DNA of 57,175 bases from Acinetobacter portensis (GTDB lineage: Bacteria; Pseudomonadota; Gammaproteobacteria; Pseudomonadales; Moraxellaceae): assembly GCF_009372215.1 (NCBI RefSeq), contig NZ_LWRV01000108.1, positions 1 to 57,175 on the forward strand, read 5' to 3'. The stretch's first letter is position 1. Every line of letters begins with the position of its first letter. The notes beneath the pieces are model-generated. The model searched no databases, was not told the origin of the DNA, and was given only the letters and a program-made list of their open reading frames with translations. Positions 18,109 through 27,319 of this stretch are shown piece by piece. The position numbers and the translations under genes are program-made.

Positions 18109-20169
18109 TTAAGACTTAATTTGAATATTCTGCAATTCACCATCAAAAGATTTCATTAAATCTTTAATAATAGGTTCTTCATTCAACAATTCTACAGTGC
18201 GCTGAAAAGCTCGATCTTTACGAGCATGTTGCATTGTAAATGGTGTCATTCCACTCACTTCACCATATTGAACCTTAAACAGCGTATTTGACCATTGCTC
18301 TTTCAATGCATTTTCTAAATTACCCTGCATTTGAGTCAACAAGTGTTGATACTGTTCAGGAATATGAAATATAGATTCACCATTAATATGACCTTGCATC
18401 ACACCATATTGAGCAAGCTCTTGAACTGCAGGTGAAAGACCACTATTTCTAAACCAAAATTCCCACTTTTCTACAGTCCATTCACCGTCCAAGCTTTGAT
18501 CTTGTAAACGTAGAATATCTTGTGGCATTAAAGATGTTTTTTCTACAGACTCAGACTCTTCAACTACTTCTGTAATTTCAACTTGCGCTATAGATGGCTC
18601 TAATGTTTCCACCGTCATTTCAGAATGCTGATCTATTTCATTTACAGTATTCACAACTTGTTGAACAGGATGATCATCAAAATTACTAAGACTAAAATCA
18701 TCTTCTAAAAAGTCATCACTTGATGGCTCATCTACTTGTACAGCAGATTCTTCAGCTTCAGATTCATCTAATCCAAATAACGCATCACCCGTAGATGGAT
18801 CAAATACAATTTGTTCCGTTTGTGGAAGATTTGCTACTTGATCTTCTATTTGGTGCTCATCTTTAGTTTCCGCAGTGTGTAGAGCTTCAATTTGAACAGA
18901 ATTCTCAATGATTTTTTCTGCAACATACTCAGCTACATCTTGCTGAACGGCTAAAGGCTGAGTTACTTGTTGAGGAGGTATCGCTTGATGTACCGTTTCT
19001 TGTTGTGACTTTAAAGGTGCTTGAACGCCTATAGTATTTTGTTGAGGTGACGCGTGTTGTTGCGTTACAACCACTTCATTTGGCTGTAATGGTCTAAATG
19101 CGAGTAAACGTAATACGCACATTTCAAAACCTTGCTCTTGCGTTACCGCAAGTTGTAAATCTGCACGACCTTTACAGGCAATTTGATAGTACAACTGCAA
19201 ATCTTGTGCAGAAACCAATTGCGATAATTGCATGATTTTTTGGTTGATTTCAGCACTATATTTAAGGCTTAAATCTGGTAAATATTGCAATAAAGCAAGT
19301 TCATGCAAAGTCGAAATGAATTGATCAAGTACTAACGATACATCTAAAGCTTGTTGTCTAAATTGAATAAGTAAATCACTTACACGTTGCTTTTGATTTT
19401 GATGAATTGCAAGAATTAGATCATAAATAATTGTACGATCAATTAAACCCAGCATTTCTTTTACGTCTTGATGCTGAATTGCACCTTGACCATAAGCAAT
19501 GGCTTGATCTGTTAAAGATAATGCATCACGCAAAGAACCTTGAGCAGATTCGGCAATTTGCCAAAGTGCATCTTGTTCTGCTTGAATATCTTCTTTGCCT
19601 AAAATATCTGTTAAATGTGTCGTAATTTCATCTACAGCTAAAGGACGCAACGTAAATTGCAGACAACGTGAAATTACGGTAATTGGCAACTTTTGAGGAT
19701 CAGTTGTTGCGAAAAGAAATTTCACATGCTCAGGTGGTTCTTCTAATGTTTTTAATAAAGCATTAAAAGAATGCGTTGAAAGCATATGTACTTCATCAAT
19801 CAAGTAAACTTTAAAACGACCTTGAGTTGGTGCATACGGTACATTATCTAATAATTCACGTGTATCTTCTACTTTTGTACGTGATGCCGCATCAATTTCA
19901 ATTAAATCGATAAAACGACCTTCATTCACCGACTGACATGTTGGGCATACTTCACACGGCGTAGATGTCACACCTGTTTCACAGTTCAAGCACTTAGCTA
20001 AAATACGTGCGATTGTTGTTTTACCAACACCACGCGTACCCGTAAATAAATAAGCATGATGCAAACGACCACGTTCCAATGCGCTTGTTAGTGCACGTGA
20101 CACATGGTTTTGCCCGACTAATTCATTGAAATTACGAGGACGGTATTTTCGTGCGAGTACTTGATACAT
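18109..20169 (-). CDS. dnaX: DNA polymerase III subunits gamma/tau
   Basis: Clamp-loader ATPase that loads the sliding clamp and couples the polymerases at the fork. Visible are YRPRNFNELVGQNHV, Walker A GTRGVGKTT, the zinc-binding cysteines in CLNCETG and CEVCPTCQ, Walker B in VYLIDEVHML, and sensor 1 near FLFATTDPQKLP. After about residue 370 comes a Gln/Glu/Val-rich low-complexity linker to about 540, then the tau-specific C-terminal domain. At 686 residues it is the full tau form. I looked for the slippery site that yields gamma in E. coli and could not identify one with confidence. A GGAG ribosome site precedes the ATG. Confidence 0.96.
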   Translation of the reverse strand: MYQVLARKYRPRNFNELVGQNHVSRALTSALERGRLHHAYLFTGTRGVGKTTIARILAKCLNCETGVTSTPCEVCPTCQSVNEGRFIDLIEIDAASRTKVEDTRELLDNVPYAPTQGRFKVYLIDEVHMLSTHSFNALLKTLEEPPEHVKFLFATTDPQKLPITVISRCLQFTLRPLAVDEITTHLTDILGKEDIQAEQDALWQIAESAQGSLRDALSLTDQAIAYGQGAIQHQDVKEMLGLIDRTIIYDLILAIHQNQKQRVSDLLIQFRQQALDVSLVLDQFISTLHELALLQYLPDLSLKYSAEINQKIMQLSQLVSAQDLQLYYQIACKGRADLQLAVTQEQGFEMCVLRLLAFRPLQPNEVVVTQQHASPQQNTIGVQAPLKSQQETVHQAIPPQQVTQPLAVQQDVAEYVAEKIIENSVQIEALHTAETKDEHQIEDQVANLPQTEQIVFDPSTGDALFGLDESEAEESAVQVDEPSSDDFLEDDFSLSNFDDHPVQQVVNTVNEIDQHSEMTVETLEPSIAQVEITEVVEESESVEKTSLMPQDILRLQDQSLDGEWTVEKWEFWFRNSGLSPAVQELAQYGVMQGHINGESIFHIPEQYQHLLTQMQGNLENALKEQWSNTLFKVQYGEVSGMTPFTMQHARKDRAFQRTVELLNEEPIIKDLMKSFDGELQNIQIKS

Positions 20170-20410
20170 GTATGCTCCTTTTTATAGGTCTAAGGATACT
20201 GTTTTTTTAATAAAGAGTGAATGAAAACTATTGATTAGGGCTCACTTCTGCCACAATTTTTTTTGACTTTATTAATTTCAATCAATCTAATGTGTATTTG
20301 TTTCCTTGGAATTTCAATTAAATCATCAGCCAAATTAAGACTTATGTAGTTTTGAATTTTATTTTAAATTTCAGTATATTTAGCAAAATTTTATAACAAC
20401 CATCCCTAAT

Positions 20411-21133
20411 ATGAAACAGAAACTACTTTTAACGACTCTACTTCTAGCAATCAATTCAGCTTCTTTTGCGAATTCTTATAAAGCCGTTGCTTCTTTACCT
20501 ACTTATCAATCACAAGAGGTTAATCGGTCTACCGTTAATAAATCTGAAGAAATTTACGGAAACTCAACTGAACTAAAAATCGTCAAATACTCCGACACAG
20601 TTAAAACAACAGCAGCTAGAACAGTGCTCATACTACTTGCTGGTGGCTCTTTTCAAGGTACATCCAAAGACCAACTTAAAGGAAGTAAAATTGAGGATGT
20701 GATAAGTAGAGATAAGTTAAAAAATCCATTATTTGATATAGGACCTCTTACAAAAGCATACTCAGACGAGGTCGTAAATAAACATAAAAACATTAAAGAT
20801 TTAGACATAAAATCATACTACATCAAACCCACACGACCATATTGGTCTTTAATTTATGATAAAAGTGATAAAACTATAGAAAATAGATATGCTCTTTTTT
20901 TTGGTGCGGAATATTCTAAGAACTATTTAAAAAACTGTATTTACCAAAGCAAAGCCTATCCTTTAGAACAATGGCAAGCGAACGATTATCAACTTATTGC
21001 TGATGAAAGAGAAATAATTATTACCGAATGCGCAAATCAATTTAAGACTCAAACTGATGATTTAATAAAAAGACTTATAGATAAACAGAATGAGGAAAAT
21101 CTTAAAAAAGATAGTAACGAAAATGTTCAATGA
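20411..21133 (+). CDS. Secreted protein of unknown function
   Basis: A 240-residue protein that I do not recognise. It starts with a clear signal peptide, MKQKLLLTTLLLAINSASFA, with likely cleavage before NSYK. The mature part is rich in Lys, Asp, Ser and Asn. It contains one moderately hydrophobic stretch, ARTVLILLAGGSFQG (about residues 74-88), two cysteines (near residues 177 and 217) that could form a disulphide, and a charged helical tail that ends KKDSNENVQ. Probably periplasmic or surface-associated. It is divergent from dnaX and followed by a strong terminator. Composition is more AT-rich than its neighbours, which may indicate a lineage-specific gene. Confidence 0.7.
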   Translation: MKQKLLLTTLLLAINSASFANSYKAVASLPTYQSQEVNRSTVNKSEEIYGNSTELKIVKYSDTVKTTAARTVLILLAGGSFQGTSKDQLKGSKIEDVISRDKLKNPLFDIGPLTKAYSDEVVNKHKNIKDLDIKSYYIKPTRPYWSLIYDKSDKTIENRYALFFGAEYSKNYLKNCIYQSKAYPLEQWQANDYQLIADEREIIITECANQFKTQTDDLIKRLIDKQNEENLKKDSNENVQ

Positions 21134-21151
21134 ATATATTAGGTGACCGTT

Positions 21152-21185
21152 AATATAAAAGATCACTTCTGTGATCTTTTATATT
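21152..21185. terminator. Bidirectional terminator after the secreted unknown
   Basis: Fifteen-pair perfect stem AATATAAAAGATCAC/GTGATCTTTTATATT with a four-base TTCT loop, between converging genes. Confidence 0.9.
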
Positions 21186-21198
21186 TTTATGCATAGAT

Positions 21199-21663
21199 CT
21201 AAACTAGATCCAATAAAAAATCAGTTTGTGCTTGATACGGTTCTGCTGTTTTATCAACACGAATCTCTAATAACTGATTTTCTACATCTACAAACAATTG
21301 ATTCCGTGTTTTAACATTCAATAGTTCTAATTTTGTTTGTGCTACATCTTTAAATAAGATCTTACCTTTTAAGGTTTCAACTTCATTATGACCACTTAAA
21401 CTTTCACGCTGAAGTACATAACTCATATCATCTTTAAGTTCTAAATCTACCGCCATTCCTGGACAATCTTCACATCTAGAAGAACACCCCATACACGGCG
21501 TAGTTCCCTGATAATTTCCCACCCATAAAGGCTGAACTTGCTTTTCTTCAATCGTATTTTTAATATTTTTAGAATCTGCACTTTCATTTTTTGTCCGATT
21601 CAATTCCTGACAACCCAATAAAACAGACGATGCAAATAATGGAATAAGAATGCGATTTTTCAT
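21199..21663 (-). CDS. NlpE-like lipoprotein with a doubled CxxC motif
   Basis: A 154-residue lipoprotein with lipobox L-L-G-C and lipidated Cys18. The mature part has the N-terminal NlpE-type opening WVGNYQGTTPC and then a strand pattern DLELKDDMSYVLQRES, as in the copper-homeostasis/adhesion lipoprotein NlpE. In NlpE one CxxC follows this opening; here there are two, Cys57-x2-Cys60 and Cys64-x2-Cys67, three residues apart, which could bind a metal. I use the ATG at 21663 because it places the signal peptide normally; a TTG eight codons earlier is also open. No strong ribosome site is seen for either. No Cpx genes are in the window. Confidence 0.75.
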   Translation of the reverse strand: MKNRILIPLFASSVLLGCQELNRTKNESADSKNIKNTIEEKQVQPLWVGNYQGTTPCMGCSSRCEDCPGMAVDLELKDDMSYVLQRESLSGHNEVETLKGKILFKDVAQTKLELLNVKTRNQLFVDVENQLLEIRVDKTAEPYQAQTDFLLDLV

Positions 21664-21762
21664 TTCAATAAGAACAAACAGGATCAATCAATTGATTGAT
21701 ATAATATAACATGAATCGCATAAAAACCCATGTCGATACATAAGCTTTACATTAAGTTTTAA

Positions 21763-23019
21763 TTAAAACCAACCTTTATAGCCTTGCAATTCTGCATCTG
21801 CGCAGCGCAAAGCTTCTTGTGTCAGCCCCCATAAACGATAATCTCCAGTGATAGAACCTGTTTGAAAATTATGCGTATAAGCAAAACTTAATTTCCTTTG
21901 AGGATCACACCAAGCACCTGAACCATTAAAACCAATATGACCAAAACCTTGCGGTGCTTTTTTACCCAAGGTTAATAAACGGTGATATCCCAAACGCCAA
22001 TGCATAGCAATGGGCATCACACGATCACGTTTTATATATTGAATTGTCGATAAATTTTGGAATATTTCTGGTTTGATAAATTGTTTATTATTCCACTCAC
22101 CCTCATTGGCAAGCATCGCATATACTTTTGCCAAACTATTTGCAGTAAATACACCATTTGCAGCAGGAATAACAGCTTGTAATGCACGATCATCAAACAT
22201 GCTTAACTTACTCATACCTTTGGGAATCATGGCATCTTGAAAATCTAATGGATTATGTCCGCTAAATTCCAACAAGCGATCTAAATGCGTTTTTTTACGC
22301 TTTATTTTCTTTGCATTCGGATTAAATGGCTTCATCTCTTCTTTAGTTGTCGTTAATGGTCTAGCAACTCGCTTTATTTCGTCAGCAGGAACACCATAAA
22401 ATGCACCATCTAATTGAAGCGGTTTTACCAAATATTTTTCCATTAATTCCGTAAGTGATTTATTGGTGGCTTTTTCCAATAAACCACCCACTTGCCAACC
22501 AAATGTAAATGGTTGATATGCAGCATCAGCTCCTGCATTAAACCTTGGTGTTGATTGTTCAATCACTCTAAGCATATGTGACCAATCCGCCATTTCTAAA
22601 GCATCATGAATATTTGACCTAATATCAAATAAACCACTTTGGTGACACAACATATGCCTTAATGTAATTTTACTTTTACCATTTTGTACAAATTCAGGCC
22701 AATAATGTGCAACAGGCGTATCGTAATCGAGAAAACCTTCACTCACTAAAATATGCGCTAATGTTGCAAGTACACCTTTTCCTGTTGAATAACAGACAGA
22801 CAATGTATCCGATTGCCAATTTTCACTGAGTGATTTTTTCCCCGTAAAAATGTCGACCACTTTTTCAGATTGAAAATAAATCACGAGTGCCGCACCACCA
22901 AATCCTGTCCGTGCATCTTGCATTTGACTGAACTGTTTCGCTAAATCTTTAAATCGTGGATCAACATAACCCTTATAATTTTTTTGATTTGCGAATAAAT
23001 ATTGTGGAATACGTTCCAT
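21763..23019 (-). CDS. Beta-lactamase-family serine hydrolase (esterase)
   Basis: A 418-residue protein of the class C beta-lactamase/DD-peptidase fold, EstB-like. The nucleophile motif S-x-x-K is in CYSTGKGVLA, followed by LRHMLCHQSGLF; a Tyr-containing second motif is in AYQPFTFGWQ, and the third motif is HIGFNGSG (H-x-G). There is no signal peptide, which argues for a cytoplasmic esterase and against a beta-lactamase or cell-wall enzyme. It lies upstream of the NlpE-like gene on the same strand with a 99-base gap. An AAGGA ribosome site precedes the ATG. Substrate unknown, possibly short-chain esters. Confidence 0.88.
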   Translation of the reverse strand: MERIPQYLFANQKNYKGYVDPRFKDLAKQFSQMQDARTGFGGAALVIYFQSEKVVDIFTGKKSLSENWQSDTLSVCYSTGKGVLATLAHILVSEGFLDYDTPVAHYWPEFVQNGKSKITLRHMLCHQSGLFDIRSNIHDALEMADWSHMLRVIEQSTPRFNAGADAAYQPFTFGWQVGGLLEKATNKSLTELMEKYLVKPLQLDGAFYGVPADEIKRVARPLTTTKEEMKPFNPNAKKIKRKKTHLDRLLEFSGHNPLDFQDAMIPKGMSKLSMFDDRALQAVIPAANGVFTANSLAKVYAMLANEGEWNNKQFIKPEIFQNLSTIQYIKRDRVMPIAMHWRLGYHRLLTLGKKAPQGFGHIGFNGSGAWCDPQRKLSFAYTHNFQTGSITGDYRLWGLTQEALRCADAELQGYKGWF

Positions 23020-23053
23020 CTACACAATCCTTTGCATAAATTGAGCCTTACAA

Positions 23054-23085
23054 AAAAAACCTAAATCACTTGATTTAGGTTTTTT
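23054..23085 (-). terminator. Terminator of the MaoC gene
   Basis: Perfect 15-pair inverted repeat AAAAAACCTAAATCA/TGATTTAGGTTTTTT with a two-base centre, four bases past the MaoC stop codon. Confidence 0.9.
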
Positions 23086-23088
23086 ATC

Positions 23089-23943
23089 TTAAAGTGCTTT
23101 TAAACTTCCCGCCACATGTGGTTTCTTATTTTTTGCATTTTGAATTAAGAAACTTGTTTCTTTTCCATCTTGTGCAGTTAAAAACTCAACTCTAGATGGC
23201 AAGTACATTGGTAATTTAAACTGAACATCTGCTTCATAAGCATCTGGCAAACTTAAATTAGACAAAGCTTTTGCTTTACTCCACATACCATGGGCAATTG
23301 CTTGTTTAAAACCAAAGGCTTTTGCAGTAATTGCATGAATATGAATTAAATTAAAATCGCCCGACGTTAAAGCATAACGACGACCTGTATTTTCAGATAT
23401 ATCCCATTCGCTTACTACTTGATACTCAGGCTTTTTCGCTTCAACTTCTTTAGTTGAAGTTCTTGTTGTGGTTTTCTGACGTGCTAAATATGTGGTTAAA
23501 GATTCAACCACAACATCGTTACCTACTTTTGCTGTGGTAATAAAGTCAAATTGAACGCCTTTATCATGTGGTTTTAACTCACCAAATTTACATGACAAAG
23601 AAAGTTGTTCATTCACTCCTACTTTACGGAATTGTTTCACTTGATTGCGAATATGTACCAAACCTAAAATAGCAAAGGGAAACGCTTCTTGCGTCATCAT
23701 ATGCATTTGTAAGCTTTGCGATAAAACAGCCAAGTAAATTGCAGGAATATAACCGTTATTTTTAAAGCCTGTCACTTCATTATAAGCTTTAAGATGTTTT
23801 GCATCGACTTTAAATGAATCCACCACATATTCAACTTGCGGTAGTACTTTTTCACCTTTTGGCTTTTTAAAAATTAAGCCTTGAATGACTTTTGGATAAG
23901 CCAAATAAGGCTTCGGAAGTTGATTAAAATGGCGTATATTCAT
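23089..23943 (-). CDS. MaoC-like acyl dehydratase
   Basis: A 284-residue hot-dog-fold protein, probably a (R)-specific enoyl-CoA/3-hydroxyacyl hydratase. The C-terminal half has the hydratase pattern: GRRYALTSGDFNLIHIHAITAKAFGFKQAIAHGMW, in which the Asp and His in GDFNLIHIH are the catalytic pair. The N-terminal half (about residues 30-150) looks like the degenerate first hot-dog repeat. It lies downstream of the FabG4-type reductase on the same strand, separated by a REP-like element, and the thiolase is divergent. Together they suggest a fatty acyl (beta-oxidation or synthesis) module. An AAGG ribosome site precedes the ATG and a strong terminator follows. Confidence 0.87.
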   Translation of the reverse strand: MNIRHFNQLPKPYLAYPKVIQGLIFKKPKGEKVLPQVEYVVDSFKVDAKHLKAYNEVTGFKNNGYIPAIYLAVLSQSLQMHMMTQEAFPFAILGLVHIRNQVKQFRKVGVNEQLSLSCKFGELKPHDKGVQFDFITTAKVGNDVVVESLTTYLARQKTTTRTSTKEVEAKKPEYQVVSEWDISENTGRRYALTSGDFNLIHIHAITAKAFGFKQAIAHGMWSKAKALSNLSLPDAYEADVQFKLPMYLPSRVEFLTAQDGKETSFLIQNAKNKKPHVAGSLKAL

Positions 23944-23983
23944 AATGAGCCTTTGAAATTCTATTATTACATATTATAAAAAA

Positions 23984-24073
23984 GCTCCTTCTCCCTCTGG
24001 GAGAAGGCTGGGATGAGGGTCATCATAAATCAGTTACCTCTCCCTAGCCCTCTCCTTAAAAGAGAGGGAACTT
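23984..24073. repeat. Inverted pair of REP-like units (BIME-like element)
   Basis: Unit A is a perfect nine-pair hairpin CCTTCTCCC-TCT-GGGAGAAGG (23987-24007) followed by CTGGGATGAGGGT. Unit B, on the other strand, is the hairpin CCCTCTC/GAGAGGG (24048-24068) followed by CTAGGGAGAGGT. The two units share the same hairpin-plus-GGGAxGAGG layout in opposite orientation, which is how bacterial interspersed mosaic elements are built. It is GC-rich in an AT-rich intergenic space. Confidence 0.7.
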
Positions 24074-24086
24074 TCACATGATTCTA

Positions 24087-25478
24087 TCAAGCCCCTAATA
24101 AGCTTTGACCACATACACGTACAACATTACCATTTAAGCCTGAAGATGCAGTAGATGCGAACATCGCAATAGTTTCAGCTACGTCTACAGGTAAACCACC
24201 TTGGCTCATTGAGTTCATACGACGACCTGCTTCACGAATCGCAAAAGGAATTGCAGCAGTCATTTGAGTTTCAATAAAACCAGGTGCAACAGCATTAATG
24301 GTTACGCCATTTTTCAAAATTGGCGCAGTAAATTTCACAACACCAATCACACCTGCTTTAGATGCCGCATAGTTGGTTTGACCCAAATTACCTGCAATAC
24401 CTGAAATTGAAGATACGCAAACAATACGACCATTGGCATTAATACCATCGTTTGACAATAAGTAATCGTTAACACGCTCAATTGCAGACAAGTTAATGTT
24501 AATTACTAAATCCCAAAGCTCAGGCTTCATATTCGCCAAAGTTTTATCACGTGTAATACCTGCATTATGCACAATAATGTCTAAACCACCTTGTGCAGCT
24601 GCAGCCGCTTTAATTTTTTCGCCTGCATCAGCAGCGGTAATATCAATGGCTAATGTAGAACCACCAATTTCACCTGCAACACGGTCTAAATCTGCTTGTT
24701 GTTGTGGTACATCTAAGCAAATAACATGTGCACCATCACGTGAAAGTACATGTGCAATTGCTTCACCAATACCACGACTTGCACCTGTTACAACCGCCGT
24801 TTTACCTGCAAGTGGTTTCGCCCAATCTACATCTACAGCTTTGGCTTTAGACACACGAATCACTTGACCTGAAACATAAGCAGAACGCGGTGAAATCGTA
24901 AAACGTAACGCAGACTCTAAATTATCTTTTGTAGTTGGATCGACATAAACCAAGTTTGCTGCAATGCCTTTTTTAAACTCTTTAGCAACAGACTTTACAA
25001 AACCTTCAAGCGCACGTTGAGCAATTGCTTGTTTTACAGTTTTTGCAGATTCAGGGTTAATACCCACAATCACAACACGACCAGAAGCTTGAACTTGACG
25101 TGAAATTGGGTTGAAAAATGCATATAACTCATGAAGTTGTTCTGAATTTTCGATACCTGAAGCATCAAAAATAACGACTTTAAATTTAGACTCTTTATCA
25201 CCGTCATTAAATGCATTTAGATTTAAACCAACTTTAGCCGCAGCTTGTTGCAATTCTGCATTATTGCCTGCATAAGCATTTGCATGAACATTTGCCAATA
25301 CTTGAGCAATCGAACCTGACAAACTACTTGAAGATGCCGCACCCAATAAAACTGCACCCTGAACCACAGGAGTAGCCGATACAAAACGATCTAAAGAAGT
25401 TGGCGATGGTAAACCTAGGTTTTTAATGACAAGTTTACCAATGGTAGATTTTGCGAATGCTTGATATTGGTCACTCAT
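24087..25478 (-). CDS. fabG4: High-molecular-weight 3-oxoacyl-(ACP/CoA) reductase, FabG4 type
   Basis: NAD(P)H-dependent short-chain dehydrogenase of 463 residues that interconverts 3-oxoacyl and 3-hydroxyacyl thioesters. Residues 1 to about 215 form the degenerate flavodoxin-like N-terminal domain of FabG4 proteins. The catalytic domain has the cofactor motif TGASRGIG near residue 230, NNAG-type VHNAGITRD, the Ser of SSISG, and YAASK near residue 369 (Tyr and Lys of the triad). Normal FabG is about 245 residues, so the length itself marks the FabG4 branch. A GAGA ribosome site precedes the ATG. It is upstream of the MaoC gene and divergent from the thiolase. Confidence 0.93.
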   Translation of the reverse strand: MSDQYQAFAKSTIGKLVIKNLGLPSPTSLDRFVSATPVVQGAVLLGAASSSSLSGSIAQVLANVHANAYAGNNAELQQAAAKVGLNLNAFNDGDKESKFKVVIFDASGIENSEQLHELYAFFNPISRQVQASGRVVIVGINPESAKTVKQAIAQRALEGFVKSVAKEFKKGIAANLVYVDPTTKDNLESALRFTISPRSAYVSGQVIRVSKAKAVDVDWAKPLAGKTAVVTGASRGIGEAIAHVLSRDGAHVICLDVPQQQADLDRVAGEIGGSTLAIDITAADAGEKIKAAAAAQGGLDIIVHNAGITRDKTLANMKPELWDLVININLSAIERVNDYLLSNDGINANGRIVCVSSISGIAGNLGQTNYAASKAGVIGVVKFTAPILKNGVTINAVAPGFIETQMTAAIPFAIREAGRRMNSMSQGGLPVDVAETIAMFASTASSGLNGNVVRVCGQSLLGA

Positions 25479-25719
25479 GTTTATTATCTCTCATGCAAAT
25501 TAATTTTTGATGGATCTGAACGTCATCCTTTAACGTCAATATGATGTCAAATACTTATATTTCAACAGATACATCAGTTTCTCTTGAATAATACTTGAGT
25601 TAAAGTTTAGATGTCTTGACCTGAATGCATACCCCAGCGTCATTTTAGTCAATTGAGCTTTTTCTCTATTATGATAATGTACACTATAAATTGATGATCA
25701 ATATGCTTGGAAAAGCCTT

Positions 25720-27249
25720 ATGAGCAAGACAACTCAAGATAATCCAGCAGTCGAAAATATTGCAGTAAAGCCTGTGTCAAATACATCAAAAAGTACAACT
25801 CGCGCTAAAAGTACTGGCACAACTGCTAAAGCAGCAAACACAACGACTAAAACAACAACGACACGTACTACTTCTACACGTAGAGCAAGTACTAATGCTT
25901 CTACAAAAGCAACATCAACAAAAACAGTTAAACCAAAAACCCAACCTAAAGTTCAACAAGGTCAATCCATGAGTCAAAACACAGTTCGTCGCGTTGCTAT
26001 TATTGGCGGCAATCGTATTCCTTTCGCTCGTTCAAACGGTGCATATTTCTCAGCGTCAAACTCAGACATGTTTACTGCTGCGTTAAATGGTCTGATCGAA
26101 CGCTTTAATCTTCAAGGTCAACGATTAGGTGAAGTGGTTGCGGGTGCTGTTCTTAAGCATAGCCGTGACTTTAACATGACGCGTGAATGTGTTTTAAATA
26201 CAACACTTGCACCAGAAACACCTGCTTTCGATTTACAACAAGCGTGTGGTACAGGTTTACAAGCTGCCTTTTTAGTTGCAAATAAAATTGCGCTTGGTCA
26301 AATTGAAGTGGGTGTTGCAGGTGGTGTAGATACAACATCAGATGCCCCTATTGCTTTAGGTGATGGCTTACGTAAAGCATTACTTGAACTTAACATTGCA
26401 AAAACTGCAAAAGATCGTTTTAAAGCGTTAGCAAAAATCAATGTTAAAGATTTGATGGATGCACCTAAAAATGGTGAGCCACGCACAGGTCTTTCAATGG
26501 GCGATCATCAGGCATTGACTGCGCTTGAATGGGGTATTTCACGTGAAGCACAAGATGAACTTGCTGCATCTTCACATCAAAAAATGGCTGCTGCTTATGA
26601 AGAAGGCTTTTTTGATGATTTGATCACGCCATTCTTAGGTTTAGAACGTGACAATAACTTACGTGCAGATTCTACTGTAGAAAAACTTGCAAAACTTCGC
26701 CCTGCTTTTGGTAAAGGCGATGCACGCACAATGACTGCTGGTAACTCTACTCCACTTACAGATGGCGCATCTTGCATACTTTTAGCATCTGAAGAATGGG
26801 CTAAAGCAAATGGTCATGAAGTTCTTGCTTACTTAACATTTACTGAAACTGCTGCAGTAGATTTTGTAAATAAAAAAGAAGGCTTATTGATGGCACCTGC
26901 TTATGCAGTTCCACGTATGCTTGATCGTGCTGGTCTGAAACTTCAAGACTTCGATTATTACGAAATTCACGAAGCATTTGCATCTCAAGTACTTTCTACA
27001 TTAAAAGCTTGGGAAGATCCTAAATTCTGTAAAGAGCGTTTAGGTTTAGATGCACCACTCGGTTCAATTGATCGTACTAAATTGAATGTAAAAGGTTCTT
27101 CACTTGCGGCAGGTCATCCATTTGCTGCAACAGGTGGTCGTATTATCGCAACTGCTGCAAAACTGATTAACCAAAAAGGTTCAGGTCGTGTTTTAGTTTC
27201 GATTTGTGCTGCTGGTGGTCAGGGTGTTACCGCAATTATTGAAAAATAA
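25720..27249 (+). CDS. Acetyl-CoA acyltransferase (FadI-like thiolase) with a basic N-terminal tail
   Basis: Thiolase that cleaves or joins 3-oxoacyl-CoA and CoA. The domain starts near residue 90 (RRVAIIGGNRIPFARS). The active-site Cys176 is in LQQACGTGLQ; the NEAF-like motif is HEAFASQ; LAAGHPFAATGG and the second Cys in ICAAGGQG are intact. Residues 1 to about 85 are an unusual low-complexity tail of Thr, Ser, Ala, Lys and Arg. A second possible start, the ATG at 25972 with AAGG upstream, would remove it. I keep the long form, since a GGAA site also precedes 25720. It is divergent from FabG4/MaoC. Confidence 0.9.
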   Translation: MSKTTQDNPAVENIAVKPVSNTSKSTTRAKSTGTTAKAANTTTKTTTTRTTSTRRASTNASTKATSTKTVKPKTQPKVQQGQSMSQNTVRRVAIIGGNRIPFARSNGAYFSASNSDMFTAALNGLIERFNLQGQRLGEVVAGAVLKHSRDFNMTRECVLNTTLAPETPAFDLQQACGTGLQAAFLVANKIALGQIEVGVAGGVDTTSDAPIALGDGLRKALLELNIAKTAKDRFKALAKINVKDLMDAPKNGEPRTGLSMGDHQALTALEWGISREAQDELAASSHQKMAAAYEEGFFDDLITPFLGLERDNNLRADSTVEKLAKLRPAFGKGDARTMTAGNSTPLTDGASCILLASEEWAKANGHEVLAYLTFTETAAVDFVNKKEGLLMAPAYAVPRMLDRAGLKLQDFDYYEIHEAFASQVLSTLKAWEDPKFCKERLGLDAPLGSIDRTKLNVKGSSLAAGHPFAATGGRIIATAAKLINQKGSGRVLVSICAAGGQGVTAIIEK

Positions 27250-27264
27250 TTGAACACTTAAAAT

Positions 27265-27293
27265 AAAAAAGCACCTTTTTGAGGTGCTTTTTT
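27265..27293. terminator. Bidirectional terminator between thiolase and CPBP genes
   Basis: AAAAAAGCACCT pairs with AGGTGCTTTTTT around a five-base loop, between converging genes. Confidence 0.9.
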
Positions 27294-27319
27294 ATATGAA
27301 TCTTTAAGTTCTATTTACT

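Noticed and set aside
18109..20169. Possible programmed frameshift site in dnaX that would yield gamma
   Set aside because: A-rich stretches such as the GAAAAAAT near 18910 are not in the phase needed for a standard slippery heptamer, and I saw no supporting stem or early stop with confidence.
23984..24073. CRISPR repeat or Rho-independent terminator
   Set aside because: Only two units in inverted orientation, no regular spacers, and no T run after either hairpin.
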